A stretch of DNA of 64,000 nucleotides from NCBI RefSeq assembly GCF_963924675.1, contig NC_089232.1, positions 43,006,522-43,070,521 on the forward strand. The letters are read 5' to 3'. Each line of letters opens with the position of its first letter. Within the stretch, counting starts at the first letter, position 1. A program made the position numbers and the translations under genes. The notes beneath the pieces are model-generated. The model was not told the origin of the DNA and searched no databases. It saw only the letters and a list, made by a program, of their open reading frames with translations. Source of the stretch: Phocoena phocoena (lineage: Eukaryota; Chordata; Mammalia; Artiodactyla; Phocoenidae). Below are positions 1 through 12,108 of the stretch, in pieces.

Positions 1-39
1 ACTTTTCCTTCCAGTGAGAAGCCTTATCTTTTAAAACAA

Positions 40-545
40 CTTGTCAAAAACTATCACTGACATCCACTGCCTGCACATAAAATCCAGACATCTTAGCCTA
101 ACGTCCGAAACCTTCCATGATATGACCCTAACCTGCTTCCTAGCCATAAATCTGATTTTTCCCTTGGTTGAACTGGTAGTCCACACAAACTGTTCTACTC
201 AGTGCTGATTTAACCTGTTGTTTAATGTTCCATGTCCTATATTTTTGCTGTTTCCTAGCCCCCGTTTTTCCTTCCACCAGAATTGTAGGCCATGTTAAAA
301 TCCCTCTTTTTTTAGCCATCCTGGGGGGGAAGTAGCACCTATATTTGGGACAGTTCAGTACTACCCTTAGGTATAACCTCTGTTGTTAGTATTGTTATTG
401 TTTTTATATGTTTTACATCTGTCACTGTGCCAAAAGCTCCATAGGACAGAGTTTATGGATCAGCTATCCTTATCATCCTCACAAGATCATATTCCTAGTC
501 TGCACTCAAATATGTATTTGCTCGAAGATACCTAACAATTTATCA
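40..545 (+). mobile_element. L2 LINE fragment, 3' part (sense)
   Basis: The wording around 85-150 (a clause of the type 'ccttccatgat.tgaccctaacctgcttcc') and the later 'aaaagctccataggacag' are the usual order of L2 3' sequence. The copy is heavily diverged and has no open frame. Family by recall; edges approximate. Confidence 0.4.
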
Positions 546-594
546 TACCACTGTGGTTAGTGTTGCAGGCCCTGCCACAGAAATTTTAAATATA

Positions 595-745
595 TACTTT
601 TATTAAGTTAATAAATCTTCACAATGATATTGCAAGATAACTACCTTTACTATTAATTTTTTAAAAAGGCGTATCAAACTAAGATCCAAGAAAAAATGAA
701 GTGACTTGCCAAGACCATAGAGTCAAAGTGTCTGCGGCAGAGTTT
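595..745 (-). mobile_element. MIR SINE fragment (antisense)
   Basis: The block reads like the reverse of MIR: a 'cttcacaatgatattgcaagataactacc' type section, then 'gaagtgacttgccaagaccatagagtcaaag', matching the 'acttgcccaaggtcacacagc' part of the family. Diverged. Confidence 0.4.
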
Positions 746-1690
746 TTGAACAGGTTTATTTCACTCAAGGAACATCATCCCAGTAAGGCTGAGGCAAGAA
801 TTCTAATATTAAAAACAAAAACAAAAGCAAAATCATTTGTGCAAAGCGTGTCAGGCTGGTTTGTGAGACAAGAGCCCCCCAAGCTCCTGAACATGAGTAG
901 GAGAAATATCCAGAGATTGAAACACTTTAGGAAAAATCCCTTACCACAGATTGTATGCATGTACTATGTTTACTGTCAGATTTGAGTTATGCTTCAGACA
1001 ATGAGATTCTGTGTTCACTATGCTGCTTGAAGCTGATGTATTTAGGGTTAGCTGTAAACCAATTTGTGAGGGAGAAAAAGTTGTGTTATATATGCTGGTG
1101 TGTCATTTGCTGGGGCATAGCCTGACCTACATGAGTCCCTCCAAAATTTCTCAGTCTGCCTTATGTGTTCCACTGACAGCCCATGTTTAGATCCAATTTC
1201 TGAGCCAATGTCAATCAAAGCTGGCCTTCTGGGGCTTAGAATTATGTCACCTGTCTTAGATCTGGTAACTGAGTTGTGATTGCTAGCTCTGAAATTATTT
1301 CCATGTTCCTTTTGTTTTCAGGCTATGTCTTGGTGCATCTGGAACTGATTTCCCTAGGGAGAGAGTTTAGATGTGGACATGGGAAGTGCAAACTGAAGCA
1401 CAGTGTCAAGATTTACCAAGGATGTAAGCAGCCAAGTTGTATTAGAGCAAAAATGTTGCCCAAAACATTTTACCAAACAAATAGGATGAAAAAAGAGTTC
1501 TAGGATATAGAAGTCAGAGTTGGTGTTAAATGATCTAAAGCAAAGGAGTAAGCGGATGAGAAGCACTGAGTCAGAGGAGTCCATGACTAGGGGAATAGGA
1601 TGAGACCCTGGGAGGATCAATGCAAGAATGATCTTTGGGGGCTCAGGACATGTTCTGAGGTCAGTAAGATGATGCCATAGGCAAAGATTG
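746..1690. other. No recognised feature
   Basis: Single-copy looking AT-rich DNA. The short open frames here (94 codons at 701-985 and 75 codons at 1276-1503 on the plus strand) have no recognisable domain, and opposite-strand frames overlap them, so I treat them as chance. Confidence 0.5.
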
Positions 1691-1694
1691 CTTT

Positions 1695-1747
1695 ATTAAA
1701 ATTTTTTTAAAAAATTTTATTGGAGTATAGTTGATTTAAAATGTTGT
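1695..1747 (-). mobile_element. Very short L1 3'-end fragment
   Basis: About 50 bases resembling the reversed cetartiodactyl L1 3' terminus ('attttattggagtatagttgattt', with the A-tail appearing as T-rich sequence at the left). An extreme 5' truncation. No clear target duplication seen. Confidence 0.5.
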
Positions 1748-2115
1748 ATTTATTCATTCAAAACATATCCATGTGATGACTTCCATTCAATCATTCTTCC
1801 ATTTAGCAGAAGGGTTACAGTGCCGGTTCAAAAGGGAGTTTTCAGTTAAGCAAGTAATACAGACAGAAATCAAATAATTATACAAGTAGTTGAGAAATTA
1901 TAATTTTGAAAACTGTGAAGGAAAAGACTTCCATGGGGAAGAATCATAGATGAGACTGACGGTGAAATATTAACCACCTGTAGGATGGAGGGTGCACATC
2001 AGGAAAAGGAAACAGGAAAAAACATGGTATATTTGAGGAGCAAAGAGAAGTCTGGTATCACTGAAACATAGCAAGAGATAAGTGAGTGACATGAGAAAAG
2101 ATTAGAAAGGTAAAC
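1748..2115 (-). mobile_element. L2 LINE fragment (antisense)
   Basis: Starts with the reversed L2 3' terminus ('tttattcattcaaaacatat') and continues with the diverged purine-rich reverse L2 body. No coding frame remains. Confidence 0.4.
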
Positions 2116-2119
2116 AGGA

Positions 2120-2280
2120 GCCAAATCCATAAGGCAGATATTGCTACTGTTACCCCAATTTCCAGATGAAACATCTGAGACTCAGATAACTTAACTCCTT
2201 AACTCACCAGCTAGGAAGGGGTCAAACCAAAATATGAATCAGGGCTATTTAAGTGCATAGGCTATTTCGATAACCTATGT
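2120..2280 (-). mobile_element. MIR SINE fragment (antisense)
   Basis: Contains the reversed MIR core: 'gttaccccaatttccagatgaaac', then 'gactcagataacttaac', then 'caccagctaggaagg'. These are the paired clauses found in most mammalian MIR copies. Confidence 0.55.
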
Positions 2281-2309
2281 CACAAATGCCTTTATATAGT
2301 TCCTGCAGA

Positions 2310-2460
2310 CTATATTAAGGTTTTAAACTTAATCCTAAAAGCAATGGTAAGTACACTGAGAGATATTAATAGCAAAAGTGGGATAAAAGATGATTTGGGC
2401 TGGTCGATGGAGGATGGATTGGAAAATGACACTGGCTAGCAGCCTATTGGAGTGGATAGA
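2310..2460 (-). mobile_element. L2 LINE fragment (antisense)
   Basis: A phrase of the type 'gatttgggctggtcgatggaggatggattgg' followed by 'agcagcctattgg' resembles the reversed L2 coding 3' region also seen at 26553-27480 and 40690-41062. Low certainty. Confidence 0.35.
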
Positions 2461-2895
2461 ATACTGTGCTATCTAACACATTCTTAAATTTCCTCATCAC
2501 CTAACTGGATGGGAACCTTGAGATCAGCTGATCATTCACCTCCACTATCTATCCAAGAAGGTGCTGAGATCTAGAGTTATTTCCTCTGAGGCACAATTTT
2601 ATGCTGCTGTTCATTTCATGTAACTGTAAGCAGTTTGGAGGACTGGCAAATCATTCAATACTCCAATATTTCTTATTGCAAGCTGAGTAGTTGCCAGTAA
2701 GGGTCAGGTCAATTTTACCAGTCATTCTTCCCTGAAATCAGCAGACACTTACCTAACTCAAACCAGTTTTAACTCTATGGTACAGCCAGGGGCTCAAATT
2801 AGTGTAAATTCAGAAGGTAATAATAATGTTATTTTAACATTTACCAAACCTTTCTATATGTACTAGGAATATACCTTTGAAAAGCATCTAAACCA
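2461..2895. other. No recognised feature
   Basis: AT-rich sequence with no repeat family or coding signal I can support. Confidence 0.45.
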
Positions 2896-2899
2896 TTTC

Positions 2900-3023
2900 A
2901 TTTATTTATTCCTATGTCTAATCCTCTATATCTATGTCAAGAATATTCTGTGTATCAGACTTTATGCCCTAGGTACTGGGTGTATAGTGGTGAACAAAAC
3001 AGAGTCCTTGTCCACATGAAGTT
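2900..3023 (-). mobile_element. L2 LINE 3'-end fragment (antisense)
   Basis: The order 'ctaggtactgggtgtatagtggtgaacaaaacagagtccttgtcc' is the classical reversed L2 3' end (variable size plus the 'gtgaacaaaacag...ccctgccc' clause). A CHR SINE inserted directly after it. Confidence 0.55.
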
Positions 3024-3259
3024 TAAAATATGATGGAGGGCTTCCGCAGTGGTTGAGAGTCCACCTGCCAATGCAGGGGACACGGGTTCGTGCCCCGGTC
3101 CGGGAAGATCCCACATGCTGCGGAGCGGCTGGGCCCATGAGCCATGGCCGCTGAGCCTGCACGTCCGGAGCCTGTGCTCCACAATGGGAGAGGCCACAGC
3201 AGTGAGAGGCCTGCGTACTGCAAAAAATAAATAAATTAATTAAATAAAATATGATGGAG
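3024..3259 (+). mobile_element. CHR-family tRNA(Glu) SINE with 15-bp target duplication
   Basis: The body at 3039-3244 starts 'ggcttccgcagtggttgag' and has the tRNA-like polymerase III B box 'gggttcgtgcccc', the whale-type middle part (gagcggctgggcc...ggccgctgagcctg) and an AAATAAATAAATT tail. The direct repeat TAAAATATGATGGAG flanks it exactly at 3024-3038 and 3245-3259. The short form, without the repeated 'cacaactactgagcc' middle of the long CHR copies, is the type I associate with cetaceans. Short open frames here come from the SINE sequence and are not genes. Confidence 0.95.
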
Positions 3260-3415
3260 ACATACTGATGATAGGAATATAAAATGGCTTAATTACTGGG
3301 AAAAACAGTTTGGTGGTTTCTCAAAAAGTAAAACAAAGTTACAGGATGATCCAGTGATTCCATTTTTAGGTAGATACTCAACTTTAATTAAAGTTAGGAA
3401 TATATAAAAAGAATA
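3260..3415 (+). mobile_element. Old L1 fragment (sense)
   Basis: 'gaatataaaatggcttaattactgggaaaaacagtttgg' followed by 'tttctcaaaaagtaaaac' is the 3' coding end of an old mammalian L1. Diverged. It may be a separate piece from the next L1 block, since its L1 position is further 3'. Confidence 0.55.
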
Positions 3416-3419
3416 CTGC

Positions 3420-4780
3420 ACGATGATGTGTGATTTAATCTAGGAAAGCAAGGTTTTTTTAACATACAAAAGTCAGTCAATGTAATTATCACATTTATAT
3501 ACTAAAGAAAAATCATTTTTAATAAATGCATAAATATTTGACAAAATGTAATATCTATTTATGATTTTAAAAATCTGTCTGAACTAGGAATAGATGAAAA
3601 GCCTGATAGAGCAATTCAGTATGGAAGGAAAATATTTTTCAAATATTCATATGGAAAAAGAAACCTGACTTCTACCTCGTGTCATACCAAGTAGGAATTA
3701 AAGGTAGATCAGAGATCTAAGTATAAAAACTAAAATAATGAAGCTACTAGGAAACATCATAGGAGAATAGGCTGACAAGTTTTCTTAGAGAGGACGTGGA
3801 ATGAACCATAAAATATAAATTAATAATATAAATTTCCTGAAAGTTAAAAACTTGCTCATCAAAATACACCATCCAGAAATTATACAGCCAGTAAGATTAA
3901 ACAGAAAGGAATAATATATTTACAACACACATATCTGACAAAGGATTTCTATTAAGAATATTTTAAAACTCTCACAACTCAGTAAGGAGATAGAAAATGT
4001 GGAAAAGACTTAAACATCTCACAAAATAAAATACACAAAACATCTAAAAAGCAGAGGAAAAAGTGCCAAATCTTATTCATTGTCATGGAAATACAAATCA
4101 GAACCACAATGAGATATCACTATGAATCTGAAAGAATGGTCAATATAACAAAAGGTTATATATATAATGTTGTACAGGCTATAAAGCAAACAGAACTTTC
4201 ATGCATTGCTCTTTGAAGTGCAAAAGGGTACAACTACTTTGGAAAATAGTTGGGTAGTTTCTTTAAAAATAAACACCTACTTATCATATGACCCAACAAT
4301 TCCACTTCTAGATTTTAAGCCAAAAGAAAAAATGCCTCAAAGGCACACTACAAAGAATGTTTATAGAAGCTTTATTCAATATAGCCAAAAGCAGGAGACA
4401 ACCTAAATTCTATCAGTAGGGAAATGTGTAAACAAATGATAGTCTGTGTATATAATGGACTACTCAATATTAAAATAAAGTGAACTGATGGATCCAGCAA
4501 TGGTATTCTGGTAAAAGAAGCCAGGCTCAATCATGCTATATGATTCCAATGACATGGAATTCTAGAATAATTAAGTAAACCTATAGAAATAGAAATGAAA
4601 TTAGTGACTATTTCAAGAGGGGTTGCTGACTAAGAAAGGCCATGAGGGAATTTTCTGTAGTGATTAAAATGTCCTGTGGTTTGATAATGCGTTTGTCAAA
4701 ACTTATTGAATATCATATTCAATATCTGAGCATCTCACTATATGTAACTCTAACCTCTATTAAAAAAATATTTGTGTGAG
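3420..4780 (+). mobile_element. Old L1 3' half (sense), ORF2 C-terminal part to 3' UTR
   Basis: In order this shows reverse-transcriptase-region wording near 3430-3560, then the 'catcaaaatacacc', 'aactcagtaaggag' and 'gaaatacaaatcagaaccacaatgagatatcac' clauses, then 'catatgacccaacaattccacttctag' near 4280, then a 3' UTR ending in 'ttattaaaaaaat' near 4770. All frames are broken. The longest open piece is 66 codons at 4206-4406, which is L1-derived. Much older than the L1 at 29-34 kb. Confidence 0.75.
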
Positions 4781-4804
4781 AAACAGTGAAAAACAGAAGT
4801 CTAG

Positions 4805-5045
4805 GAGACCTATAATGCTTATACTAGAAAAGAAGAAAAGGTGAAAAGTTAAGATGAGTATTTAACTTAAAAGTAAAGGGGGAAAGAATATTATTTTTTA
4901 CCTTAAATAGAAGAGAAGAAAAAGTAAAAGTAATAAGCTAAGTATCTTACTTAAAATAGAGGGGAGAAGGAATAGACTCAAGGAAAAAGGAACTCAAAAA
5001 GAAAATAAATAAAAATGTAGAAATTAATGGAATGAAGTAGTGATG
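4805..5045 (+). mobile_element. Old L1 ORF2 mid-region piece, internally duplicated, purine-rich
   Basis: Two related stretches start near 4827 ('agaaaagaagaaaaggtgaaaagttaagatgag') and 4909 ('agaagagaagaaaaagtaaaagtaataagctaag'). Both resemble the lysine/glutamate-rich region before the L1 reverse transcriptase. It may be the upstream part of the L1 that resumes at about 5495. Duplicated order seen directly; family inferred. Confidence 0.4.
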
Positions 5046-5059
5046 AAAACAAAATCAAA

Positions 5060-5470
5060 TATATGTAATATCTGTTGTGTGCCAAGAACAGTTCTGAGAG
5101 CTTTACTTACATTCTTTGCGTCCCAAACATCCTATGATTTAATTATTATTTTATTTTATAGGTGGGAAAACTGAATTTAAAGAGGTTTAATAACTTACAA
5201 AAAAATCACATAAAATGAAATAAGTAACCGGGAATTCCCTGGCCATCCAGTGGTTAGGACTCCAAGCTCTCACTGCCAAGGGGCCGAGTTCAATCCCTGG
5301 CCAGGGAACTAAGATCCCATAAGCCGCACAGCACAGCCAAAAACAACAAGAACAACAAAGAAATAAGTAACCTACTCAAGATCACTTTGACAATGTATAA
5401 TAGGGATGGAATTTGAACTCTAGAGATTTGTCTCAAAGTCCATGGTCTTCAACCTGTTTGATTTTCAGTC
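5060..5470 (-). mobile_element. MIR SINE (antisense), split by a CHR SINE
   Basis: The left part (5060-5216) has reversed MIR wording ('tgtgtgccaagaacagttctgagagctttacttac' then 'ggtgggaaaactg...aaagaggtttaataactta'). The right part (5373-5470) continues with the 'caagatcac...gggatggaatttgaactc' end. The interruption is the CHR SINE at 5217-5372, so both halves are one older copy. Confidence 0.7.
5217..5372 (+). mobile_element. Short CHR-type SINE with 13-bp target duplication
   Basis: The body at 5230-5359 reads 'gggaattccctggccatccagtggttaggactcc', then 'gggccgagttcaatccctggccagggaactaagatccc', then ends 'cacagcacagccaaaaacaac'. It is a short tRNA-derived form lacking the long middle. The exact direct repeat GAAATAAGTAACC lies at 5217-5229 and 5360-5372. 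Confidence 0.92.
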
Positions 5471-5494
5471 TTTATGGGAAGAAGCATAAAACTT

Positions 5495-8400
5495 TAACTT
5501 AAATAGACAAATTCTTAGAAAAATGTAATTTGCAAACAAGAAATAAATAGCCTGTGAATAGCCCTATGCATATTAAGTAAATTGAATAAATGGTATAAAA
5601 TGTTCTACAAAAATTATAGGCCCATGTGTTTTAGAAATTATTCATATAAAACTTTCAGTTAAAATATCCTTTAGTGTAATAAATACTCTTTCATAGAACT
5701 GAAATGCGTAAATACTACCCAACATATTCCTCATAGCGATAATAACCAGAATACCCAAGTCTAATATAGGCAAAGGAACAATAAAAGAACAAAAATCGAT
5801 AGGCCAGTATTACTAAGGAACATTGATATAAGTATATTAAACCAAATAGTAAAGAACCAAATCCAGTATTTAAAAAAAGGTGTTACATCATGAACAAGTC
5901 AAAATTTGTCATAAAATTCAAGGATAGTTTAACATTATAAAATCTATAAATGTTATTCAGTACATTAATATTCAAAAGAGTAAAATGAATGATTATTTTA
6001 ATAGATATGGAAGATATTTAACAATCATTCTTGGGTTAAAAAAAACTCATGACAAATTGTCAATCAAAAAAATTTCCTTAATGTAATCAAGAGTAACTAT
6101 ATAAAACGTATGGCAAACACCTGTAAAAATATGAACTGTCAAAGTATTATTAAATATGGAGTAAGGCAAGATTATCCACTGTCATTATTTCTGTTCAACA
6201 TTGAGTACTATATTGTTCTAGCCAGCACAGCAAGCAGAAAATAAGTAGGTAAACAAATAAATGATAGAATGTAAAAAGAAGGACCAAAGGTCTTACTTAA
6301 AAATAATATCATTGTCTACAATATCATATTACTTCTACAAGAAGTAATATGCTGACAAGTCTTTAGAATAAATAAGAGAAATTTTTTAATTGGCTAGTCA
6401 TAAGATAAACATATAAAATATCAATTTATATATGTCACCAAAATAAGTTATAAACATAATTAAAATAGAAAAGATTTACTACATCAAGAAGAAGTGAGGT
6501 AACAAGAAATACAAAATGTGTGCCATATCTGTCAAAAAACTTGATTACAGAGGCTTCAGTATAATGAGTCACATATGGTTCTAGATTAGAGGACTCAGTA
6601 TTCTAAAGTTGATTCTCTCCAGATTGATTCATAGGTTCAATAGAATTCTGATACATTGGTGACATAGATTTTACGAGATTTGAAAAATAACTTATTACAT
6701 CTATATGAATCAATCTGATTTTAACATTAGTGGAATTCTAACCAGAATTTCACCATAGGTTTTTGAGAAATTTGAATGACTACTTACTACATTTTTCTGG
6801 GTTATCCTGATTCTGAAATTTACCTGAAGAACAGAAACTCATTAACCAAATCACTTCAGAAGGGAAAAATCAGATGGGGATACTTGCCCTCCTGGGTGTA
6901 AGAATATCTTCTAAGTCTCAAGTAGACATAACATTGTCTTATCAGTTCTGGGGAAAATATTCAACAATAGAACCAAGTAGCAAACCTAGATTCAAAACCA
7001 CAAATATTTGTAAACTTGATACAAGGGAAAGCATTAGAGACCAGGAGCAATGGGAGAAGGATGGTCTATTCAGTAAGTGGTAGTGGGACAGAGTTATCTC
7101 TGGAAATAAGTAAAATTCATTCCACTCCATGTACCATACACAAAGTTCATCCAATATAGATTGAAGAACTAAATGTGAAAGTAAAACTTTAAAACATTTA
7201 GATAAAATCATTAGATCATAATTTTATGTCTTCTGGTTGGGAAATACTTTCTTAATCAAGGTATTGAGCATAAAAGAAATGATTAACCATAAACAAGGTA
7301 TGAAACATGATTGATGAAGTTGACTACCTTAAACTTTAGCACTTCTGTTAATCAAAATACACCATAATGAAAGTGAAAATAAGTCATAAACGATGGCAAC
7401 ACATATAACACGTGAAGTACTCATGTCAAAATTAAAGAACTCCTACAAATCAATCAGAGAAAACCTAATAGAAAATATACAGAATCATGAAGCAATGTCT
7501 TTTACAGGAGTACAGCAAATGCCTAATAAATATATACTAAATCTCATGGTCATCAGAAAATGCAAATTAAAAGCCGAAATAAGAGACCATTTCAACTAAG
7601 AGTTAGTGAGGATACAGAAAATGTGTACATTCTTGGACAGAGCAAGTTAAGTGTGTATATTGCTATAAGCAATTTGAAAACATGTTGGCCTTAATGTGTA
7701 AAACATTCTTGGACAGAGCAAGTAAGTCTGCATATTGCTATAAGCAATTTGAAAACATGCTGGCCTTAATGTGTAAAACTAAGTATGAACGTATTGTAAC
7801 ACAGCAATTTCACTTGTTGTTATACGGCTTTTTCAAACTTTTAGGAGCCAGACCCACATTACATTACATTGTACACTTTGATCCCACTACTATCATAAAT
7901 ATATAAATATACATGTATATACATATATAGAGATAACTGGAACCAAGTTTCATGAAACAATATTTCTATTCTATTCTTTTTAAAAACATGAAAAACTGTT
8001 TATAGTAACTATGTTGATTTCATTATGATGTGACTCACAATATGAAAAGCCTCACCCTGCAGAAACTCTTGTGCATATACATAAGTAGGAATCAAAAATT
8101 TTTCCAAAGAAATTCGCTGAAGCAAGTATTATAAAAACAAAATTTTGGAAACAATTCATATGTTTATTGACAGGAGAATAGATAAATACATTGTTGTATA
8201 GAATTGTGAAATAAATTCATCAGTAAAAATGAACAAACTACTCCTATGTATATTAACCTGTATGAATCTTAGAAATATATTTTGTGAAATGAGTGATTTC
8301 AGATTACTACATAGAGTATTACTACTTTTGTTAACTGCACAAACAGTAAAATAAAAGAATACATAGTTTACAGATAAATACACTGAAGGTAAATCTCTTA

Positions 8401-8650
8401 AAAAGTGAAAACCAATTGCCTCTAGTAGAAATGGAGTTCTGGGAGAGTAGATGAACTGAATTTGGAGAAAGCACACAGGAGTTTCAATAGTATTTTTAAT
8501 ATTCTAGCTTTTCAGCTAAGTAACGAGTTGACCAGTTTTTATCCTATAGTATATAACGTATATGTGCGTGTGTGTTTCTGTGTGTATGTTTGTATTTTGT
8601 ACGTATCAACATTACATAATACAAACTTAACACATAAAAAAGTATTTCAT
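5495..8650 (+). mobile_element. Old, decayed L1 (sense) from pre-RT region to 3' UTR
   Basis: Starts with 'agacaaattcttagaaaaatgtaatttgc', the clause before the L1 reverse transcriptase. Continues with decayed RT wording ('tacatcatgaacaagtc...aaaattcaaggatagtttaacat' near 5885, 'aaggcaagattatccactgtcatta' near 6165), then the thumb and C-terminal region, then a long AT-rich 3' UTR. Every frame is interrupted. From 8000 the assignment is weaker. A local duplication at 7627-7779 lies inside it. Confidence 0.6.
7627..7779 (+). repeat. 76-bp tandem duplication inside old L1
   Basis: Two copies start at 7627 and 7703, each beginning 'acattcttggacagagcaag' and running through 'attgctataagcaatttgaaaacatg' and 'tggccttaatgtgtaaaac'. 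They differ at only a few positions, so the duplication is much younger than the L1 around it. Confidence 0.9.
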
Positions 8651-10155
8651 GTTGCCCATTGAGACAGCAGATACACCCCAAAGAAAATGTGAAGTAGAGG
8701 TATTTTCTTCATTTTTAGTTATTGACTTAGTTGTGTAATGGTCAGAGCAGGCCACCTAATTGAAAATTACACAAACCGCTGCTCCCATAGGAATGCTGCA
8801 TATCTATATTAAAATGAGGGAATACATTTTCTTTGTTGTATTTTGATTTTTACCTGCTTTAGAATACTTTTAGTAAAATGCTACTACAAGAAGAAAATCT
8901 CATATCTCAAGTGCTCTAAAGTTCTTTACATTTAAAACAATATTTATTGTTTTTTACTAACTCTTGGTGGGAACTATTAGGCAGTTGGCAGATACTCTGT
9001 TAAGACTGACCTTTACTTGCTTCCTAGCTATAGCTGAGTTGAGAACCTCTGGGTTATTAATTATTAGTAAAGATTTTGCATTTCAGTAGGTTCATCCTGT
9101 TCTCAAAAGCCTTTTACTTCAGAAAATCAATTGTTCTTTGTTTTGAACTGTAATGTTTGTATGATTAGGTAAGTTTTGCGGACATCTGTGATATATTTCA
9201 TCTTCATACCCAACTGTGGTATCTTGAGAACTAATGCTGTTGCATATGACATTTGAGGCTAATTTTCCTCTCCTTCAATAAGTGATTTTTTGGTATGAAT
9301 TAGTAATGTAGTTCTACCTAAACTGTACAAAGTAAAGAAGAGATTTAGCAATCTTCTCACTAATTCAGTCTATGTAGAGTACCTATAAAATAAAATGAAA
9401 CCTACTTTCCTTGTAGAAATTCACTTTGTGTAACCTTGGGTATTTTCCTAACAGTTGTTACTTGAAATTTATGTGTATGATGTATGAAACAGGATGTGTA
9501 TGGATTATTTAGAATTTGAAACAGCAGAGTTATCATCTTAAATGTATATGCCATTTTATACTTTCCGAAGTTATTTTTTCTTTATCTCATATGTTACTTG
9601 AAGGAAGGGTGCAAATAATGCTAAAATTGTTGGTTAGTTTTCAGTGTTACCCTTACAAAGACTTTTTAACTTACAATGGAATTACTTTGTGAGGAAGTTT
9701 TACCCTGGTGAGTAGTATATGATAATTGTAGATTACCAAGTGGAATGATGTGTAAGTCAGTGACATTAAATGGTAATTAGCTTTTGTTTTACAGTTTTAA
9801 TGGGAAATTGCAGCATGAATTTGTTTCTATCTTGCTAGGAATGTAACTGGCTAATGTGAAAAATGAAAAATTCCCCTGCATCACATTTTCACTCCTAGAG
9901 ATGAAGAAAGCTGGGCTTGGCTTTAATACATTGGGATATATCCTTTTTATTTTTAAGGCATTAGTAAAGAGAGTTGATCCACAATTTGGAATAAGCTGGT
10001 TGTAGAATATCTTAAAATAAGTAATACTTGTTTATTCTTCCATCTTCCCCCTTGAAACTATACTTCAACATTACTTTTTGGATAAAAAGCAATCACTTTT
10101 GTTTCATGGTTGTTTAAATAGGGAGTGTGGCTACTGCTTAAGATGTATAAAGCAG
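8651..10155. other. Quiet AT-rich single-copy stretch
   Basis: No repeat family, tandem array or coding frame recognised over 1.5 kb, which is unusual in this repeat-dense window. Nothing here identifies a function. Confidence 0.5.
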
Positions 10156-10159
10156 GAAA

Positions 10160-10800
10160 ATAATGGAAGACATTACTCAAAAATATCCAAGAGGCTCAGT
10201 GAGCTTTGTACAGGATAAATACTAAAAGAAAGGCAAACAAAAAAAGAAATAAGGAAAAAAAACACAAAACCCACAACCAAGTACATCATAGTCAAACTGC
10301 TAAAGACCAACAATAAAGAGAAAATCTTGAAGGTATCCAGGGAAAAATCAAATTACATAGAGAATAACAAAGGAAGCCGTGGAAATGATAGAAAATAAAA
10401 TAGACAGGAAGAGGTGACTGGGAAAAAATGATGAAAGCGTCAGTGAGTTGTGGGACAACTTAAAGAAACCTAAAAAATGTATAATTGGAGCTTCAAAGGA
10501 GGTTGGGGTGGGGGACAAAAATTATTTGAAGAAAAAATGGCTAGAATTTTTTCTAAATTTGATGAAAATTATAAAACCACAGGTCCAAGATTAACAAACA
10601 CTAGAAACATGAATAAAATTACATAAGACTATTCATAATCACATTAATTAAAACCAGTTATAAACAGAAAATCTTAACAGAAACCAGAGAGGGAAAAAGA
10701 TAGTTATATACAAAGGAACAAAGAGATGAATGACTGTAGACTTCTCATTGGAAACAATGCAAGGGAAAGGACAGTGGAGCAACATCTATATGTACCAAAA
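10160..10800 (+). mobile_element. HAL1/L1M-type LINE remnants (sense), ORF1-like region twice
   Basis: Two successive pieces (about 10165-10370 and 10385-10795) both carry ORF1-region wording of the half-L1 or old L1 type: 'aaatttgatgaaaattataaaaccacaggtccaag', 'aaagagaaaatcttgaaggtatccag', 'gacttctcattggaaacaatgcaag', 'gacagtggagcaacat'. The same clauses return near 16300-16560. No frame survives. Confidence 0.55.
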
Positions 10801-11689
10801 GAAATAATCCTGTCATCATGCTTTTATATGAAGTAATATTACTCTTAAAACTGAGGTGAGTGATTTTATCAGGGATGGCAGAGAAAGGACTTCCAAAAAT
10901 CCACCTCTCATAAAAGAAATGAGAATATTGGCAAAATTTGTCAAAATCAACTTTTTCAGATCTCTGGAAATTAATCTCAGTCTTTAGACAATCTGAGAAG
11001 TGCTTATTCAAGAAAAATGGCTAAATCTTGGTAAGAACAGTTAGATTTGTGGCACTTAAACTTGCCCTATTACCATATCCCTCTCCCTGCTCCAAAGCAG
11101 TTTTGAACAGCAGCAGTCCCATGGTCTTGGATAAAAGCAGAAACCTACCAGGCACTAGAGAGGTCAGAGAAGGTTTGGAGCTTCCAAAAGCATCTTTCTT
11201 AGAGAATTGTCATTATTTATGTTGTCTGACAGTTCTCTGGAATCATTCATGTACAGGATTTATCTCTTTTTGACCATATTTAGACCTCCTCTGAGTGAAG
11301 AGTCTTTTCCCTGGCATTTGTCAGTGACAGTTGTTGAATATCACAGCTGCCTGAGGTAGTCATAATAGTTGGGGCAAATGATAGCTCAAAAGAAACCAAA
11401 AAAACAAAAACAAAACAAAACAACCTTTGAAAGAGGACCTGGACAGTGGGGATCTAGAAGACCACAAACATAAACAGGGCAGCATGCCTGGCCAGGGCTA
11501 TATGTATGCCTAGAGAAAACTGGAGAAGACCCTAAACTCCTCTCTGGCTGACCTTGAGATTTCCTGCAGAATCAGAAAATAAAGACTAAGGCAGAGCTGT
11601 AGACGGCTTATCTGAGCACAGAAGTTGTACCCCAACACACACACACACAGTCTATCAGCAAAGGCTGTGAGACCTGCTACTTCCAGTCA
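10801..11689. other. Unassigned, possibly more HAL1/L1M 5' sequence
   Basis: Between two HAL1-like pieces. Contains an (AAAAC)n-like stretch at about 11396-11425 and a short CA run near 11633-11650. An 81-codon open frame at 11028-11273 has no recognisable domain. Confidence 0.35.
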
Positions 11690-12108
11690 TTTAAAAAAAG
11701 CTATTTGCAATGATTAGCTGACCCCTGAGCAAAGCTAGAAGAAACCTCAAGGGCCACACACAACAACAAAATATACAGACTTTATAGAATTGCTTCAAGA
11801 AAGTCATTAAAACAAAACAAACAAACAAAAGAGCAGCAAAGTCGATGCAACACACAGCAACAACAAGAGACCTTGGTGGTTGTGGGGAGGCAGTCTGATT
11901 TCCAGAGCTGCCCATTTTATTATTTAAAGTGCCCAGTTTTCAGCAAGGATTAGGCTACGTGCAGAGACACAAGAAATATACCCCATTCACAGAAAAAACT
12001 ATAATCAATAGAAACTGTCCTTAAGGAAACCCAGAAGTTGAAATTACTAGAGAAATCACTTAAATTAGCCATTCTAAATATGACTAAGCAACTGAAGGAA
12101 GTCATATT
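11690..12108 (+). mobile_element. HAL1/L1M-type LINE remnant (sense), left of a CHR SINE
   Basis: Carries the clause 'gtgcccagttttcagcaa', then 'acaagaaatatacccc', then 'aatcaatagaaactgtccttaaggaaacccag', then 'aattactagagaaatcactt', as in half-L1 elements. Continues at 12405 after the SINE. Confidence 0.6.

Noticed and set aside
3095..3115. tRNA-like polymerase III box in CHR SINEs as a possible tRNA gene
   Set aside because: tRNA-related part is SINE-derived, with a degenerate B box and no intact cloverleaf.
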